This document shows, in pieces, positions 24,560-40,300 of a stretch of 64,000 nt of DNA; within the stretch, counting starts at the first letter, position 1, and each line of letters opens with the position of its first letter. The notes beneath the pieces are model-generated. The model was not told the origin of the DNA. It was given only the letters and a program-made list of their open reading frames with translations, and made no database searches. The stretch comes from Lineus longissimus (taxonomy: Eukaryota; Nemertea; Pilidiophora; Heteronemertea; Lineidae). The stretch is from positions 17,739,501-17,803,500 of the forward strand of contig NC_088310.1 of NCBI RefSeq assembly GCF_910592395.1, read 5' to 3'. Both the position numbers and the translations under genes were made by a program.

Positions 24560-27500
24560 TCATACGAACACCTTAGCAAGTGCGTCTGCACCGGCGCTGG
24601 CAATAAATGGTTTTGATGGGTGGAAGGCAACATCGTAAATAGATTCGTCAAATTTCTTTCTGTGTGAGGTGATCTCCTGGACGCACGTCTTGCTATCCAA
24701 GTTCCACAGTCGTATAGAGCAATCATGACCTGCAAAACGAACAAGTTGGTTCAGAAAATAGTCATGACAAACTTTTTTCGGCGGAGAAATCTAGGCTTTT
24801 TTATCACTGCTGATGTCTTTCAGACAGTTCTATCCCGTGCCCGTTTCTAGAAGGTTACACAGGGATAGGGGGCGTCCAAAATGATACCTGAATTATTTTG
24901 AAGTCAGAAGTGGAAATGCCAGGAAATCATAGCACAACCAATAAATATACACTTTTCATGGACTAAAGAGTTTATCAAATCTCTGAAGCACATCTTAGCA
25001 TCTGCTTTGCACAGAAAGGGTAACCCAAGTCCGGGAGTGAAAGCAAAAGACAAAAGGTACTTACTTCCCGAGAGTAAGTATAATCCATTAGGATCTACTG
25101 CTAAGCTGGTTACAGCATCGAGGTGGGCAACCATAGAATGAATCATTTTACCTGAAAGATCAAACACAGAGTCATGAAATGATATCAAATAACTACATTT
25201 CCATACAAACTTTTAATGCAAATGACAAAAGAAAATCTGGTGTTTCAATTGCAAGAAGTCCGAAAATATTTTCTCATTGCGAAATCAAAACTTTGTTCCT
25301 CATTGCATTGATTGAAGTTAGAACCACTGAAATCATGCTTGTCCAGATGTGATCTCTTACATGTATATGCTTGAGATTCAGTTTCAAGTTGCCCCATAAG
25401 GTAAAGTGGTACAATTACCATATAGAAACAGTACAATTCTCGGCCCGACAGTTCAGATGATAACTGGCAGTACACATGCATGACCACGGAGACTATGATC
25501 GTACCGAGGCTAAAATTGCACCATATTACTTTATATGGCATTGACTGCAGACCATCGCACAATCTAGTGCAAGAGCCACATGCACCAACTTACCAGAATT
25601 ATTATCAAAGAAGCGAATGTGTCTATCTTCATGTGCAGTGATTGTTATTGGTAAGGTCGGGTGGCTGACCACCCGGTTGATCTGATTGGCAACGTTTGAT
25701 TCTGAAAAAAAATCATGAGTACAATAAGAGAACTTGCAGAGAACTCCATTGACAGATCTTGTTGTTAGTCAAACAATTCCAAGATTAAAGGAGATTGCTC
25801 GTCAATCCACGTGACTATCAGAGACACCTGCAGTGAAAATATTCAACTACTTCGGTTTCCATATAAGGGATAGTCATTAGCATATTTCTACTACAATGTT
25901 TACTATGAGTCTAAGCACGTGGGTCACCCAGGTGGCTCCGCAAGCGAGGTAACTTGACGAGGCATGGTGTTATACTATAATAGTACCTTACGAATCCGCA
26001 TGGAGCGCGTTATCGATAATGGTCGCAAATAATGTCAAAAACATAAAAAGTTATCGTAAATATTGTTATATTTCTGGATATTGGAGTATGTAAATGATAA
26101 GGAGACCTAAACCAATGACAGACCAGTATCCTATGAACCTTACTAGTGATTTGGGGTTCTTGAAACTCCTTAGATTTATCAATGAAAGCTTATTCCCGCC
26201 TTAGGTTTTTACCGGGCCATTCATAGCACACCAATTTCTTAAGCGTTTTAACGAGAACTGTCCTTTAACACTGTCCATCTTACACTTACCAGAGCTTTGT
26301 TTCGTATCCAACTTGAGGACCTCTTTGGAGCTTTCTACATCAAATATATACGTATTAGATGAGGTATATGAAGCTACCATTTGGTTGGGTTCACACCGTA
26401 CAAAGTCAACAGACGTCGGAACTCCAGGATCTGGAAGAGAAGAGAAGGAAGTGTTACATCAAATGTAATGTTAGGATGTTCTGAAATGAATTCCTTTTGA
26501 CATGATAGGGTTCATCAACCAAAGGAAATTCATTCCTTTTCACATGTAGTGGTTCAGGAGAAACAGTCATTGAGAATCTTGGCCAAATCAGAATTTTTTT
26601 AGGTAATAAATACTTCAGAATTGTAAAACTATCACATTAATAAACAAAGTTAATCTGTTTAGACCCTATTCATGCTCCCATAATAGAGAGGAAGACTGGT
26701 CTAAGGACAGCACCCTGACAACAAAGCTCTGGGGCACTTTGGCAGAACTCTCTAGGAAAACAAAGCTCTGGGGCACTTTGGCAGAAATCTCTAGGAAAAC
26801 AAAGCTCTGGGGCACTTTGGCAGAACTCTCTAGGGCAACAAAGCTCTGGGGCACTTGGGCAGAACTCTCTAGGACAACCAAGCTCTGGGGCACTTGGGCA
26901 GAACTCTCTAGGACAACCAAGCTCTGGGGCACTTTGGCAGAAATCTCTAGGACAACAAAGCTCTGGGGCACTTTGGCAGAAATCTCTAGGACAACTGATT
27001 GTGTTACCAAAAACTGACTGTCCAGCTTGCATCTCAAAAATTGAGAATGCAAAAGAAGAAGAAACAACTCCTCTAGCATTTGAGAATCAACTTTGAGTTT
27101 AATGATGAGGGGCAGAGCTGGCCCAAGCATGTAGCCAACTCCACAGAGTATCAGCAGATATTGATAACCTACCGTTGTCGACAGTGTATGTTTGCAGGAG
27201 TGGCGACGTCTGACCCGGACTCCACAGCCGTACCGTACCATCAGCTGAACAAGACAACAACTGGGAACGGGACTGGTGGACAGCCAAACACCACACGGCA
27301 TCCGTGTGGTCATCCAACGTTTCGTGAAGAACATTTGAATCTGGAGTGGCAAAGACAAGTTTTTAATATATGACTGGTTAGTGAAGAGGAGCTATTACTG
27401 AAGGTTCCACATTCAAGACCGAGAGAGAGATGAGTGAGTTACTCCTTGATACTCCAGAGACTGCTGAAACATAAATTGATATCAGTAAAGTTATTTGATT

Positions 27501-30500
27501 ACATGATCCTTGCCATTGAATAATCAACGTCGCCACTTAAAGCTTGCAAAAAGGATGTCGTGGAAGGTTGACAGTACCTCTAAATTCACACTCGACTACT
27601 GTGTCATTGAGCCAATGGAAAAACAAACAAATCTGATTTACTCTGGATGCAGTTCGAATCTACTGTCTCACTGAGCCAATGGAATAACAAACAAATCTGA
27701 TTTACTCTGGATGCAGTTCGAAACTACTGTCTCATTGAGCCAATGGAATAACAAACAAATCTGATTTACTCTGGATGCAGTTCGAAACTACTGTCTCATT
27801 GAGCCAATGGAATAACAAACAAATCTGATTTACTCTGGATGCAGTTCTCTTTATCCAACGTTAACTGGTGACAGAAGACACAGGTATTACTAATACTGCT
27901 CTAGGTGCCTGGCTTTCGATGTCAAACAAATTTGCGTATTGCGTATAAGAAACTGAATTCCGTAACTCACCAAATGAATCGTAAGGATCTATATTTGAGC
28001 TGGGTATGTTCCAGCATCTAATGGTTGAATCGAGACCACCGCTGTAGCACTGTTCACCATTCACGCTGACTGCTATGCAGAGGACGGGCCCAACATGGCC
28101 TCGGAACGTGTACACAGGTTCAACATCAAGGGAGGCAGTTCTGTAAACAAAGCAGACAAAAATATACCCGAAAACTTGAAATGTCCTCATATATGTGACC
28201 CGTCACAGCAAAACCAGGCTCATGTCGCACAGAAGATGAGCCTAAATGACACCAGGAGATAATGGAAGAAATTGATGTGCTCCAATTTCACAAAAGGCAG
28301 ACAACAGAGAAATGAACAAACAGTCCGTCTCAACCTGCCAAGCTCAGAGCGACATGCGCCTGCTTTTGCTGTGACGGGTCACATATTCCCACGAGTTTAA
28401 ATTCAAACTTGGTACAGACCCCACAGATTACATAACAGATATAACTGATATAACTGATATAACTGATATAACAGATTGCCCCTGCCTCAACTCCATCACA
28501 GGTTCTAGGGTTGTTTTTTCTCCACATATTCCCACGAGTTTAAATTCAAACTTGGTACAGACCCCACAGATTACATAACAGATATAACTGATATAACTGA
28601 TATAACTGATATAACAGATTGCCCCTGCCTCAACTCCATCACAGGTTCTAGGGTTGTTTTTTTTAAAGAATCTCCAGTATGCGATGAAAGGAACCTAGAG
28701 ACACAGCTTATCAACAAGCTAAGATACAAATGACGTAGCAATGAGAAGCCGGTCCAACAATGACATTGAGGCAGAAATCAAACTGGGCCAAAGAAGTGAG
28801 TATCATCACAGTCACAATCGAAGACACGGATTTACAGCAAAAATTCGTTGGATTTCACTCACTTCTTGGCAGGCACTGTTTTCTGCAGATTCCAAAGCTT
28901 AAGGGTGTGGTCTTCTGAAGCAGTAATCAAGACAGGATCTTCTGGATGGAACGCTAATGACCGCACACCATCAAAGTGACTTCGTAGCGTGTACTTAGCA
29001 TTCCAGGTTTTTCTAAATGCTTCCTTGGCGGCAGAAATCTGAAAAATAATCAACATGTTTACAGATCGGTAGTGAGGCTATATCAACTATTTCCTACACT
29101 TGGGATGGTCAAAATGACAGAGACAAGAAAGACACATTTTATGACAAATTACACTGATTCAGTTAGTTTTCATTCCAGTATCATCTGAGCACCAAAGTTT
29201 TGACGTATCGAATATTCAAGAGATCAGATTATTGCATTAAGTTGATTGTTCAAATACTTTTTGCTGAGGAATTTGGAACACCAAATCCTGATGAGTTGAT
29301 GGCACACTTAGAATCATATTTATTTCTACTCACATCATAAGACAGTGGATCTGCTTCATTGTTGACTGTTAATCCCGCTAAATCCCCTAATCCTAATGCA
29401 GCTTCTAAAGCATCATCTTCACCGGGCACACCGATTATTGGCTTACGCTCATCTGCAACAAAACATGAGACGTATCACATCTGTTTTGATTACAGTAGAA
29501 CCACACTATTAAAGACACCCTCCGGACTGACTGACTGTCCTTAACAGAGAGGTATCCTGATTAGAGAGGTCAAACTGAATGGAAACAACCAATTTGGGAC
29601 CAAAACTAGTGTCCTTAATAGAGAGGTGTCCGCTAAGGGTGGTTCCACTGTATCACATCTGTTCTGAAACAAGAGGCCCAAGGGCCTGGCGCTCAGCTGA
29701 AATGGATAGGTGAAGGCACGGGCCAAGTGTGTGTCGGTACCGTTATTATGAGGCAACGTGAAGCTATAATGTCTAGCACGCAGAAGTGCTGGTGCGAAAG
29801 ACCTTCTTGCCATATCAGTGCATGCTGAAGTACTGAGTTGACGTCACCCTGCTATTATGACGTAAAGTCATTTCTATTGCCGTTGCAGTAGTGGGGTGTG
29901 TGATGACGTCAAGGAGTTGTGTGGTGACGTCAAAGAGTGGAGTCCTTGTCTTCATGCAGCGTAGGTGGAACTAATAACATGCACATGGACACAAGGTACA
30001 TAATTATTACAGTGTATTTGGTGAGGTGGGGCCTGGTGCTTTACAATGGTCAAATGAACCGACTGTTGTCTGGACATTGATGAAGTGGATGCAGCCAAAT
30101 GATTAGGACGGTCTTTTTTGTATGTGAAGAAAAGAAGATAAAGAGTTGGTTAACAAAATGAACTTTATTGGTGCGGCAGATATTTGATGCCTTTCGGCAG
30201 ATATTTGAAGCGCCTTGCGGCAGATATTTGTTGCCTTGCGGCAGATATTTGATAACGCTCTCCGGGAATGGAAAGCAGTAAAACGAGTAAGCACACCTTA
30301 CTCTGAATGTGGGAACAGCAAGTGCTTTCCTGGACTTGAAATGTGCCAACGACTCCTCTTGCAATAACCAACAACAGTTAATCTGTAAAAAAAAAGAAGA
30401 GAAATTAACACCGACTGAATAAAAAAGGGTGACATAGACGGGGAAATGTACACCACCAGATACAGTATGTGCTTGATCAGGCATCGGTCAGATGATATCC

Positions 30501-31360
30501 TGAACAAGGCATCTATGGAAGCAAATCCAGAAAGAGACTTAACCTTCGAAGGGCACACTTATTACTCAGTGAAAAGTCAGTCCTGTGGGCTGTTTTCCAA
30601 TCCAAAATAAAAGTGTAACATCTTTAAATTAGTCTCACAGACTGAACCATAACACTCAACAGCCAACCGTGCCCACATGATGTGAGCCGAGAGCTGGGCT
30701 TAAAGATGAGCGAGTGGTGTACTACATTTTGAAAATTGTCTATCGTCTACGACATGTGACAGAACAGGATCTAGTGGACTTAATGATGAGGTACTATCAA
30801 ATAAGGTGTCCATCAAATGAATCATGAGGACCTGTTGAGTTATACTCTAAGCCTGCTATCCTATAGGGCTAGGCTATCGTTTTTGTCTTTTTTACAGCCT
30901 ACAGTACAGCCATGCACAGCGCAGTGTACAGACAGTACAGGATTGCAAACCAAAAACATGAGCATTGCTGCGTAACGAAACTGCCGTGGAATTCAGACTA
31001 CGATGTCATAATGTGACTTTTAAAATAATTGTTGTCACGGCCAATGACCAGACAGGGAGAAAACAAACGTAAATGGCGAGATTTGTTGCAAAATTGCCAA
31101 CCACAACAACTCAGGGACCGTAGCCAAAATGGCCGACGGCAAATTCTCCGGTCGCTAGCGCAGTCCATAAACAAGCATCAATTTTACCAACTTTGGGTGC
31201 AAGCTTGGTCATCAAAGTTACAGAACTGTTAGAAATACATCTAAACAACATATATATACAGTTAAAAGTGCATAAAAATCCCGTTTCAACCTCCGGGCGC
31301 TACCTTTTTAGCTCACCTCTTAGCAGAGGTGAGCTTATCCCATACCGTGGCGTCCGTCGT

Positions 31361-31395
<35 letters not shown>

Positions 31396-34300
31396 CGTCG
31401 TCCGTTAGCAGGGCACGTTTCGTAACTGTTAGAGCTATTGAGTTGAAACTTGGTACACATGTACCCTTATGTAATGACACCTTGGAGACCAAGTTTCGGT
31501 CCGATTCGTTTCATGGTTTGGCCACCAGGGGGCCAAACGTTAAAAGTGAAAATATGCAATATCTCCCTTAATAGTAGTCGGGAAATTTTGAAAAAAATAT
31601 GGTAGGTACTTCTAGCAAAGGTGCATCATATATCCTCCGGGTTTTTGATTTGACCTCCTTTTCAAGGTCACAGAGGTCAAATGGTGTAAATTGGCCGTTA
31701 GGATGTAACGATGGCACGTTTCTAAACTGCAATGACTATTGATCCCAAATTTGGTACACATTTACCCCTTAGTCAGGTAATCTCAGGGAAGTTTGGTCCA
31801 ATATGATTCACCACTTGACCACCAGGGGGCAAAATCCAAAAACCTTAAAAATGTGATTATTCCTTAACTTCTTGCCCGATTGCCACCAATTTGATATCAT
31901 GGGTACATCTAACCACCATACAGTATATGTCACACAGGTTTTTAATTTGACCTTCTTGTCAAGGTCACAGAGGTCAAATGGCGTAAATTGGCCGTCGGGC
32001 CGTAACTATGGCACGTTTCTTATCTGCAATGACTATTGATCACAAATTAAGTACACATGTACCCCTTGGTCAGGTGGTCTCAGGTACCGAAGTTTGGTGC
32101 GATCTGATTTGCCGTTTGGCCTCCAGGGAGGGGGCCAAATCCTAAATTCTTCAAAATGCCATTATTCCTAGTATTACTTGCCCGATTGGCACCAATTTTA
32201 TATCATAGGTACATCTAATTCTTACAACCATTCAATGTGTCACCCGGGTCTTCTTTGATTTGACCTACTTTTCAAGGTCACAGAGGTCGAATGTACTGTA
32301 AATTGGCCATTTTGGGGAAATTGTAATTGCTTGGACCTACATCAAACCTAACACTACATGACACAATACCATGCTCTTTATCCATCTTTCCTCCACATGA
32401 GGTGAGCACAATGGCCCTGGCCATTTCATTTTCTCCGCCAGACTCCGGGCCCTACCGGTCGTTATTTAGTGCGACCGCCACCAGAGTGTTTATCAAGATC
32501 TTTCGCCGTTTTAATTGCGCGTTTTAGGCAGATTAATCAATTATTACATGCATGCATTATATATCACCGAAATGATAATTGTGTAGGCTATTTGAAAATA
32601 AGTTCAGATATTATTTTCGATCTTTGAATTGAATTTAGGCGAGTGATTTTTGACACCCGGTCGACATATCAGGACTTGCAAAATTCACGCGAGATCGCTT
32701 GCATCATCGGCACGTTTGAAAACCGAATTTCACAAATTCCACAAATATTTATCACATACCATATGTATCACCACAAAGGTAACTCTCTAGACTATTTGAA
32801 ACCAAGTTCAGATACTTATTTTCACAAAAATTCGAAGCTATGCAAGCGATTTTTCAGTGGTAGAGATCGACGGAAACAAATTTCTCGCTCTAAAATGACA
32901 TGAGACGAGCACCAACTTTCGCTAATTTGTGCACAAAATTTCCGCAATATTATAAAAAACTATTGATAAATCTGAATTATATAGACTCTTTTCAGTAGAT
33001 AAACAAATTTCAGGTACATGGTCATGTTGATTAAAAGAGTATCAACCGATTGAACATGAGAAAGTTCACTCGCCTTCATTGAAGCAGCGACTACCGCCAT
33101 TTTTAAATGGTGGCATCTCTTCTATCGATCGGCCAATCAGCGGCACTGCTTGCAAAAAGTTGAGCCACCGCCAAATTTGAAATCGCCAAAATTCAGTCAA
33201 TGTGCCTGCAGCGCAAACTGGTGGTGAAAACTATATTAATTCCATTAAAAGTAAAAAATGAAAAAATATTTAAAAATATTCAGCCACATTTGAAAACAAT
33301 ATTTGCTCTGTGGACCGAGGTAAAAAGGGAAAGAAATCTAAACGCGAAATGACCTCATTCTCTTAATACAGGTCGGATCGCGCTGATTTTTCGTTTTTTG
33401 AGTTCACCTTGGGCAACTCCTAATTTAGCACCGTCAACGAAGTGGCTAGGCCTTCCCGGTCAGAAATGTCCAATTTTGTCCACAGATGGGTCCCTGGATG
33501 GATGGATGGATTGCAGGACGGACACCATTTGAACAGCTATTCTACTAGCTCCGCTGACTTTGTCAGCTGAGCTAAAAATCTATTGGCAGTACAGTGGAAC
33601 CTCACTATTAAGGACACCCTCGGGACTGACAAATGCTGTCTTTAATAGAGAGGTATCCTGATTAGAGAGGTCAAATTGAATGGAAACAACCAGATTGGGA
33701 CCAAAGGTAGTGTCCTGCTGACAGGTGTCCACTAATCGAGATTCCACTGAACAATCGAAGCCAGCACAGCAAGCATTAACCTTGGGAAAACTGCTGCAAA
33801 AGCAAGAAACCGTGTAGCTTTCACCGGCGTTGGATTGAAGTTGATGTAAATTGTATCTGACCACATAGCCTGTTTAACTCAGGAAAGCTATCGCGGATTC
33901 AGACCCTGCCTTGCTGTCATGATTGTTCTGCAGTCATAAAAATTACCCTGCACTCAGTACAGAAGGTTCATATCCAACAACAGATAACAAAATATCAAAA
34001 TACAGTGGTGTTCATTTCTGATTCTAATCAGAAAATTTATGAATCACGTGATATTTGATTACTTACGCTCCTCAATTTCATCAGTGTTGCTCATTGGTGG
34101 ACTTGTACTACCAGAAGAGTTATTATTTGACAGCAGTGATGCAGGGAGATCGTCATCATTTCCTAAATTGGCTAGCATCGCTTGTAACGTCGACCGTTTT
34201 GGCCCTGAAGAGGAGAGAAGGGCCGAGATGAGGAAGGAAGAGAGCTCAGCAATATCTATGATATCACAGCCTGATGGATTGCTTCAGGCAAGTTTTGATA

Positions 34301-37300
34301 GAATACCAAAACCCCTCTTTTTTTACTCGAAATTCCTTGAGGTGATTTTGGAATGAGACACACGAGAACTAAAGAAGGGCAACCGATTCCTTAATTCACA
34401 CAACCATGTTTTTCCTCGAAGTCAAAATCTCGACAACTAAATCAAACGTCAACTCTACAAATCAAACAATCATTTGAACAGAATTTAACTAATAAGTTAG
34501 CAAGTTATCTTCCAGCTGAAGGAGTATCTGCGCACACGTAACTAACAGTGATACACAATATAAACCCGTGATGGTGAAAGAAAATCTGTCAATCTATAAA
34601 CACGTGATTTTCATGCAGCACAATTTTTCAACACATTCATAATGAATTTCAAGAGAATTTTCCTGCATAGCATCCCCATCCCCAAGAGTTCTTCACAAAT
34701 TCCATACCTAGGTACATTTTCAACATATTTATCAGATGAAAAACCACTGACCCTCACTTTTCTAAGCCAAGCAAATTCAAATGACTCAAAAATGTTAGGA
34801 CAAGATTTTCTTTCAGTTTCACATGGGTTCGACAGGACAACACACAATTAGCATTTGTTACTCACTCTGCACTCCCTTTTTGCCCTTCCTCTCCTTTTTA
34901 TACTGCTCTTTAAGTTTTGATAATAGTTGCTGATCAACACCCCACTCTTCACTGGGTGATAAAGCTTTCTTTTCTGCAACAGTACAAGACAAGGCAACAT
35001 TAGGCTACTTGTTTTCTTACGTTTTGAAATATCCAACCTGCCTTCTCGATGAAACCAACAGGGCTCGAAGTTAACCCAGGCAACCACTGCCATGACAGTC
35101 GGTGCCATCCAAAATGGCCTTCGTGCCCTCCAAAATGGCCTTCGTGCCCTTCAAAATGGCCTTCATGCCCTCTTAAAACTTCTAATACCCACATTTTCCA
35201 ATACCCAAGGCCCCATTGGCTCTAAAATAGGTGCCCCAAAGATTTTTGAACCCAGGCAACCACTGCCATGACAGTCAGTGCCATCCAAAATGGCCTTCGT
35301 GCCCTCAAAAATCTTCTTATACATTTTTCAATACCCAAGGCCCCAATGGCTCTAAAACGGGTGTCCCAATGATTTTTGAATTCGATGCCTGAACCAGCTT
35401 TTGGCAACCAAACCAGCATTTGTTATGCTTTGCTTGCTCTAGAGGGCCAAGTTAAATCTGGCAACAAGGGCCGAATTCAAGTATTTGAGCCAAACCTGTG
35501 ATTGACTACTGACTATGCTTGTTCAAGGCCAACCCACAATTCTTCATGCACAGCAGGCCAGTGCATCCTTTCCGACCGACAGGCATAAACACATGTTAAG
35601 AAGTGTTTAGACTAAGAAACAGTAGGCCAATTCAGCCTACAGTATCTCACATATATCATAAATTCCCCACACTGGCGAGCACCCAGAATTGTCTCATCAA
35701 TGCTTGCTTATTTGGCCTGCATTATTAGAATTGTCAAATGAGAGGAGGTTCAGTGTTACAGAATATTTTAGTTGTTCAGTTATAAACAAGGGTCATAGCA
35801 AAGTGACCTTCAATATTGATGAAATATTCAAATCAAACAGGAGGCCAGGGGGAAGTCTATAACGTACACAGTTGTTAGTAAACACTAGCATTTTATCGCA
35901 GGTTCTTGCAATATTTCTTGCCTGACAGACAAACAATTGGATTTGCATAATGTCAGAGGGGTTATTCAACATTTTCACAAGAGTACACAGAGCACACTTT
36001 TTTCAGACCCCCTCATAAAAAAGTACTGTACAAAATATTTGATTTGTATTTCAAAATTTTCACTCAGATACCCGAGTACGGCATCCCCCTCCCCAAAGCG
36101 TACGCTGCTCTCTTGCATCCACTAAGGTGGTTGAATGAAGACCTGCTTTGCGTACAAACTTCCTGAGCGGCCCAAAGTGTCAAGTGCAACAGTGTAGTGC
36201 AAACACAAACGGCAACCTATGGTTTGCTTACCCCACTCTGTGCCGTCACCCTGACTACGGGCCTCACCTGCACCCTCCACAGTTTCCGATACCAGAAAAT
36301 CCAGTTCAGCTAACGCCTCTTCTGTCTCAGGGTCGACGTCTTCAGCCATACTCTCGTTACCAGTCATCTGGAACACAGACACATACATCTGTTACAAAAG
36401 CACAGATTCTTCATTACGGTAAACTGAGTTATGTTTGCAATTTTCTCACGACTTGGGTTACAAACGCAATGATAAATCTCACGAAAATATCACTCGAACA
36501 CATCAACCATTAAATGTTGGCAGCAAACGTTGAATTAAGGCAATGCCAAATGAAAACAAATCGCTGAAATCACGGCTTCGCGAACATTACCCAGTTCAAG
36601 CACTTATTCGTAAGCATATGTCACCGATATTAATGCTTTGAAGTGACTTCAAAGCACTTTCACCAACCACTCCCTGAGATTGTCACCCCCAATATTATAA
36701 AGGTAATTGGATTTAGCTCCTCCAAAGTGCAATGCTATGTACTTACTTTAGTCTTTGCCCGTTTTGTTTCCATGCGTTCGTCTGCCTCGTCATCATCACC
36801 GTCACTGAAACATTATCGAAGTTAGAGATTATCAGCTGAATGAAAATGAGGTAGAAACGAGTGGCAAAGAACTCAAACTCTCACATCAGTGTTTACGTCT
36901 GCAAGTAGATGCTGGAATGGAACGCAAAACCGCTAAATGGCAATGTGATTTCACCCAGTAGAAACCTCTTCATATTCTACAGGTGCTTCATCCATTGATG
37001 CAGAAGCAAGGCTACCATTGTAAGTACTTTCTCATCACTCCCCAGTCGAGAATGTTCAACCAATCAGAAACGAACAGGAACCGCTCCATCGAGAGTTTGA
37101 TACCGACACTTGAGTGTCCCAAATCGAGATTTTCTCATAACACAAGACTGAGTCTGCTTTACCTAGAATTTTCATCCTCATCATCGTCCACATTATCCGA
37201 TGAGAGGAAGTCAAACGTGGCGAGAACCGATGCTTCACTTTCCATGAGAGCGCCCTCTGCTAACGATGCGGGTAACTTCTTACCCGATGACCTGAAATGG

Positions 37301-40300
37301 AAGATGATGGACATAAGCAACCGTTTCAAGGCAGCGAAGGAGCTGGGTGTTCAAATTAGAATTCATAGTCTCCCAAAACTTGGCACTGCTTGTAGGTATT
37401 CAGTCAACTGGGATAGGGAACCATTGTAATGACTCTAAGAAAAATACTGTAAATCACTTCATTGTTGCAGGCATTTCATCTTTGCAGATTTTGTCAATCG
37501 CCTAGCTTTGCGAAAAATTTAAATTGAGAAGAAAAAAATCTTTTTGATGGAAAAATCGAGAGAAATTTTGAAATACATTAAAATGAAAATTGTATAATTT
37601 GAAATTTTTCTTGAAATTTTTTCAAGTTTTGCAAATTGGAAATAGAAATGTCCCATTTCCTTACCGTCTGCTATGGCCTTCATTATTTCTAATTTTTCCG
37701 CCTTCACCGTTGACCATGTGGCCGCCATCTTCGTTTTCTGCATTGTACGGCTGTAGGCCAAGCAGCGCTCGTACCCGGGCCGACCGTACGTCTAATATCG
37801 TGTCTGTATAACCTATTTCTTGTAAATATCTGAAAGATTGATAAGTCAAATATATTCACAGGACTAATCATTGTCTAACTATAAACTCGGACAAGCTGGG
37901 CTAAAGTGTACATCAATTGTACTTGAGGTCGATCCTTTCTTTCGACTTGTATTGTTTGGATCCATCAACATTACTCAAAAATCATCTAAATTGCCTCTGC
38001 CTCAACAAGTTCTTTCATTCATGGATACATATATCAAAATTCTTTCCAGAAAGGTCAAAGAAGTCGTGCGTCTTACACTGATCTTAGGGTGATTTTATAC
38101 AATATCAGGTCACATATACATGCTCTTTAGAATGAGCAATATTCAAAAGGATTGTAACAATGAGAGAGGCAAAGTAACTTGCCAAAGGTCACCATCATCA
38201 CTCAGTTTCTTTCGCACATACTCACTGCCTAAGTAATTGTCTTCCCTGCCGCCATGTTACATTACTATTCGTTGAACTTGTTGATTCACCGTCTATAATC
38301 ATGTCATCTGAAAACAGAGGAGGAAAACTCAATTAACGTCCTTCATTCATACATCATCATGAAAGGTATCATTGCCCAGATTTGGGCCTTTGCATACATA
38401 TCGGTGGTGGCAGTGATATTGGGAAACTCAAGCTGGAATTAACCAGCCGTAACAAATAGTTCATACGATAGGGTAGATAGTATGAACAACCCTTGTGTGG
38501 CAGCTGTGTTTATGCAAGCCGAATAAACCAAGAAAGGAATCAATGAATCTGTACATTGGGTTAAACACTACCTGGACAAGTATAGACACACAATAGACCA
38601 AGGTAGGAATCAATGAATCTGTACATTGGGTTTAACACTACCTAGACAAGTATAGACACACAATAGACCAGGGAAGGAATCAATGAATCTGTACATTGGG
38701 TTTAACACTACCTAGACAAGTATAGACACACAATAACCCAGGAAAGGAATCAATGAATCTGTACATTGGGTTTAACACTACCTGGACAAGTATAGACACA
38801 CTGTACATAGTACATTCTAACCAATCACCTCAATCTCAGTGCGTCTCAATCAAGTGTTACAGTACGACTCATTGGTCGCAGCCAAATTGTTTTCTGATAC
38901 TCAAAAGCCAAATCAGCCCCCTGGTTACAAAATTTGTTGTTTCTTTCACATCCGTTTTTAAAGTCATGCAACAACAGGAGCAAATAAGTCTTTGTATGTA
39001 AGGTAGGTCTGTTAATAGATATTTCATTCCTTCAGATGATATAATATAACTCGTGTAGCAGGATGACAGTAACAGCATCCTGCCCCTGCATCAGGTTTTC
39101 TCTCCAATCTCTTATCTCTACCACAAAACGGAAACAATACAATATTTCAGGATGGGTTTTTTCCTAGAGGACTTCCTCAGTATTGTAACTTCATTGTAAA
39201 TTTCAAAGGAATGTCAAAATGAAGACGAAAATCCTTGACCTACATGTAAAGGATCAAGTTGAAATAAATGTTTTGATAGGTTTTTGTCCGAGTCCATACT
39301 CAAACTGTACTAGAATTCCTATGTCAGGGTCACATTTTTTCAATCAAGTTCAACAACCTCCCTTGCGCAACTCTTGACATTGGATGGCTTCAGTGCCATG
39401 AAAAAACTATCTCAACCTTCATCTATCACCACCTGTCCACTTAAAAACTCTCGGGTCTTTCCGATACAAGTCCTCATGTAATTGTACTGTACAACTTCAC
39501 CTAGATTATTTATTGGACTTGCTTTACTGTATAGGAGAATATCACATTCATGCAGGCTACTGGCAGACCATGTACTCAGATAATTGATCTCGAATGTAAA
39601 CATAATTTTCCACTCACCAGGATGGTTGTAATAAAAACATTCATACACAAGGCAATAAATATTTTTGAGGCGATGCAACGCATTTGTATGTACAGTATGA
39701 GTACAGACAACCTATGATAGTTCATGGACATGTATGGAACCATGACAGACAGGGGAAAAAAAACTGAAGTCAGCAGGTACAATTGTTGTCAATCCTTCAG
39801 TTTATGTACTATAGAAACAGTATCATTGTTTTTCCCTCATCTTTGTTGATAATATGGGGTTAAAACTTGGGCCTATTCATCAACATTAGCCCCTGATTTT
39901 CAACTAAGTGACAAAATCATAACAAGAAATATCTCTACTTTGAGGTATCACCATATGCAAACGGTTCAGCAAAAATACACTGTGTTTATATGAAGAGTAT
40001 CCAGTTACTATTCATGTCTTGCCCGCAGACTGTTTATATTCTTCTAGTTTACTTTTTTTCCATTGTATTCCACATACACATACAGCAAACACTAGCTTCA
40101 ATAGCCGCACTTACACCACCTGAAAATGGACCACCAATCTTGGTTCGGGAACCAATGCCGCACCATCGAAAATCCACCAAGCGCTTACACCAGCGCTGCA
40201 GCTAGTTATAAAATCCGGCTACAGATGGCGCGCAAACAATAAGCAGAACGCAGAAAGCCTTGGCAGAAAGCGCCATTTCGAAAGCGCCGCCTGGAGCCGA

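Noticed and set aside
26666-27358. 230-residue minus-strand open frame
   Set aside because: It reads a WD40 exon (27173-27340) in the wrong frame, then runs through the 39-bp minisatellite. The correct frame gives HTDAVWCLAVHQ and fits the neighbouring exon phases.
36148-36513. 121-residue plus frame
   Set aside because: Antisense shadow of striatin exon 36232-36367, which encodes DVDPETEEALAELDFLVSET on the minus strand.
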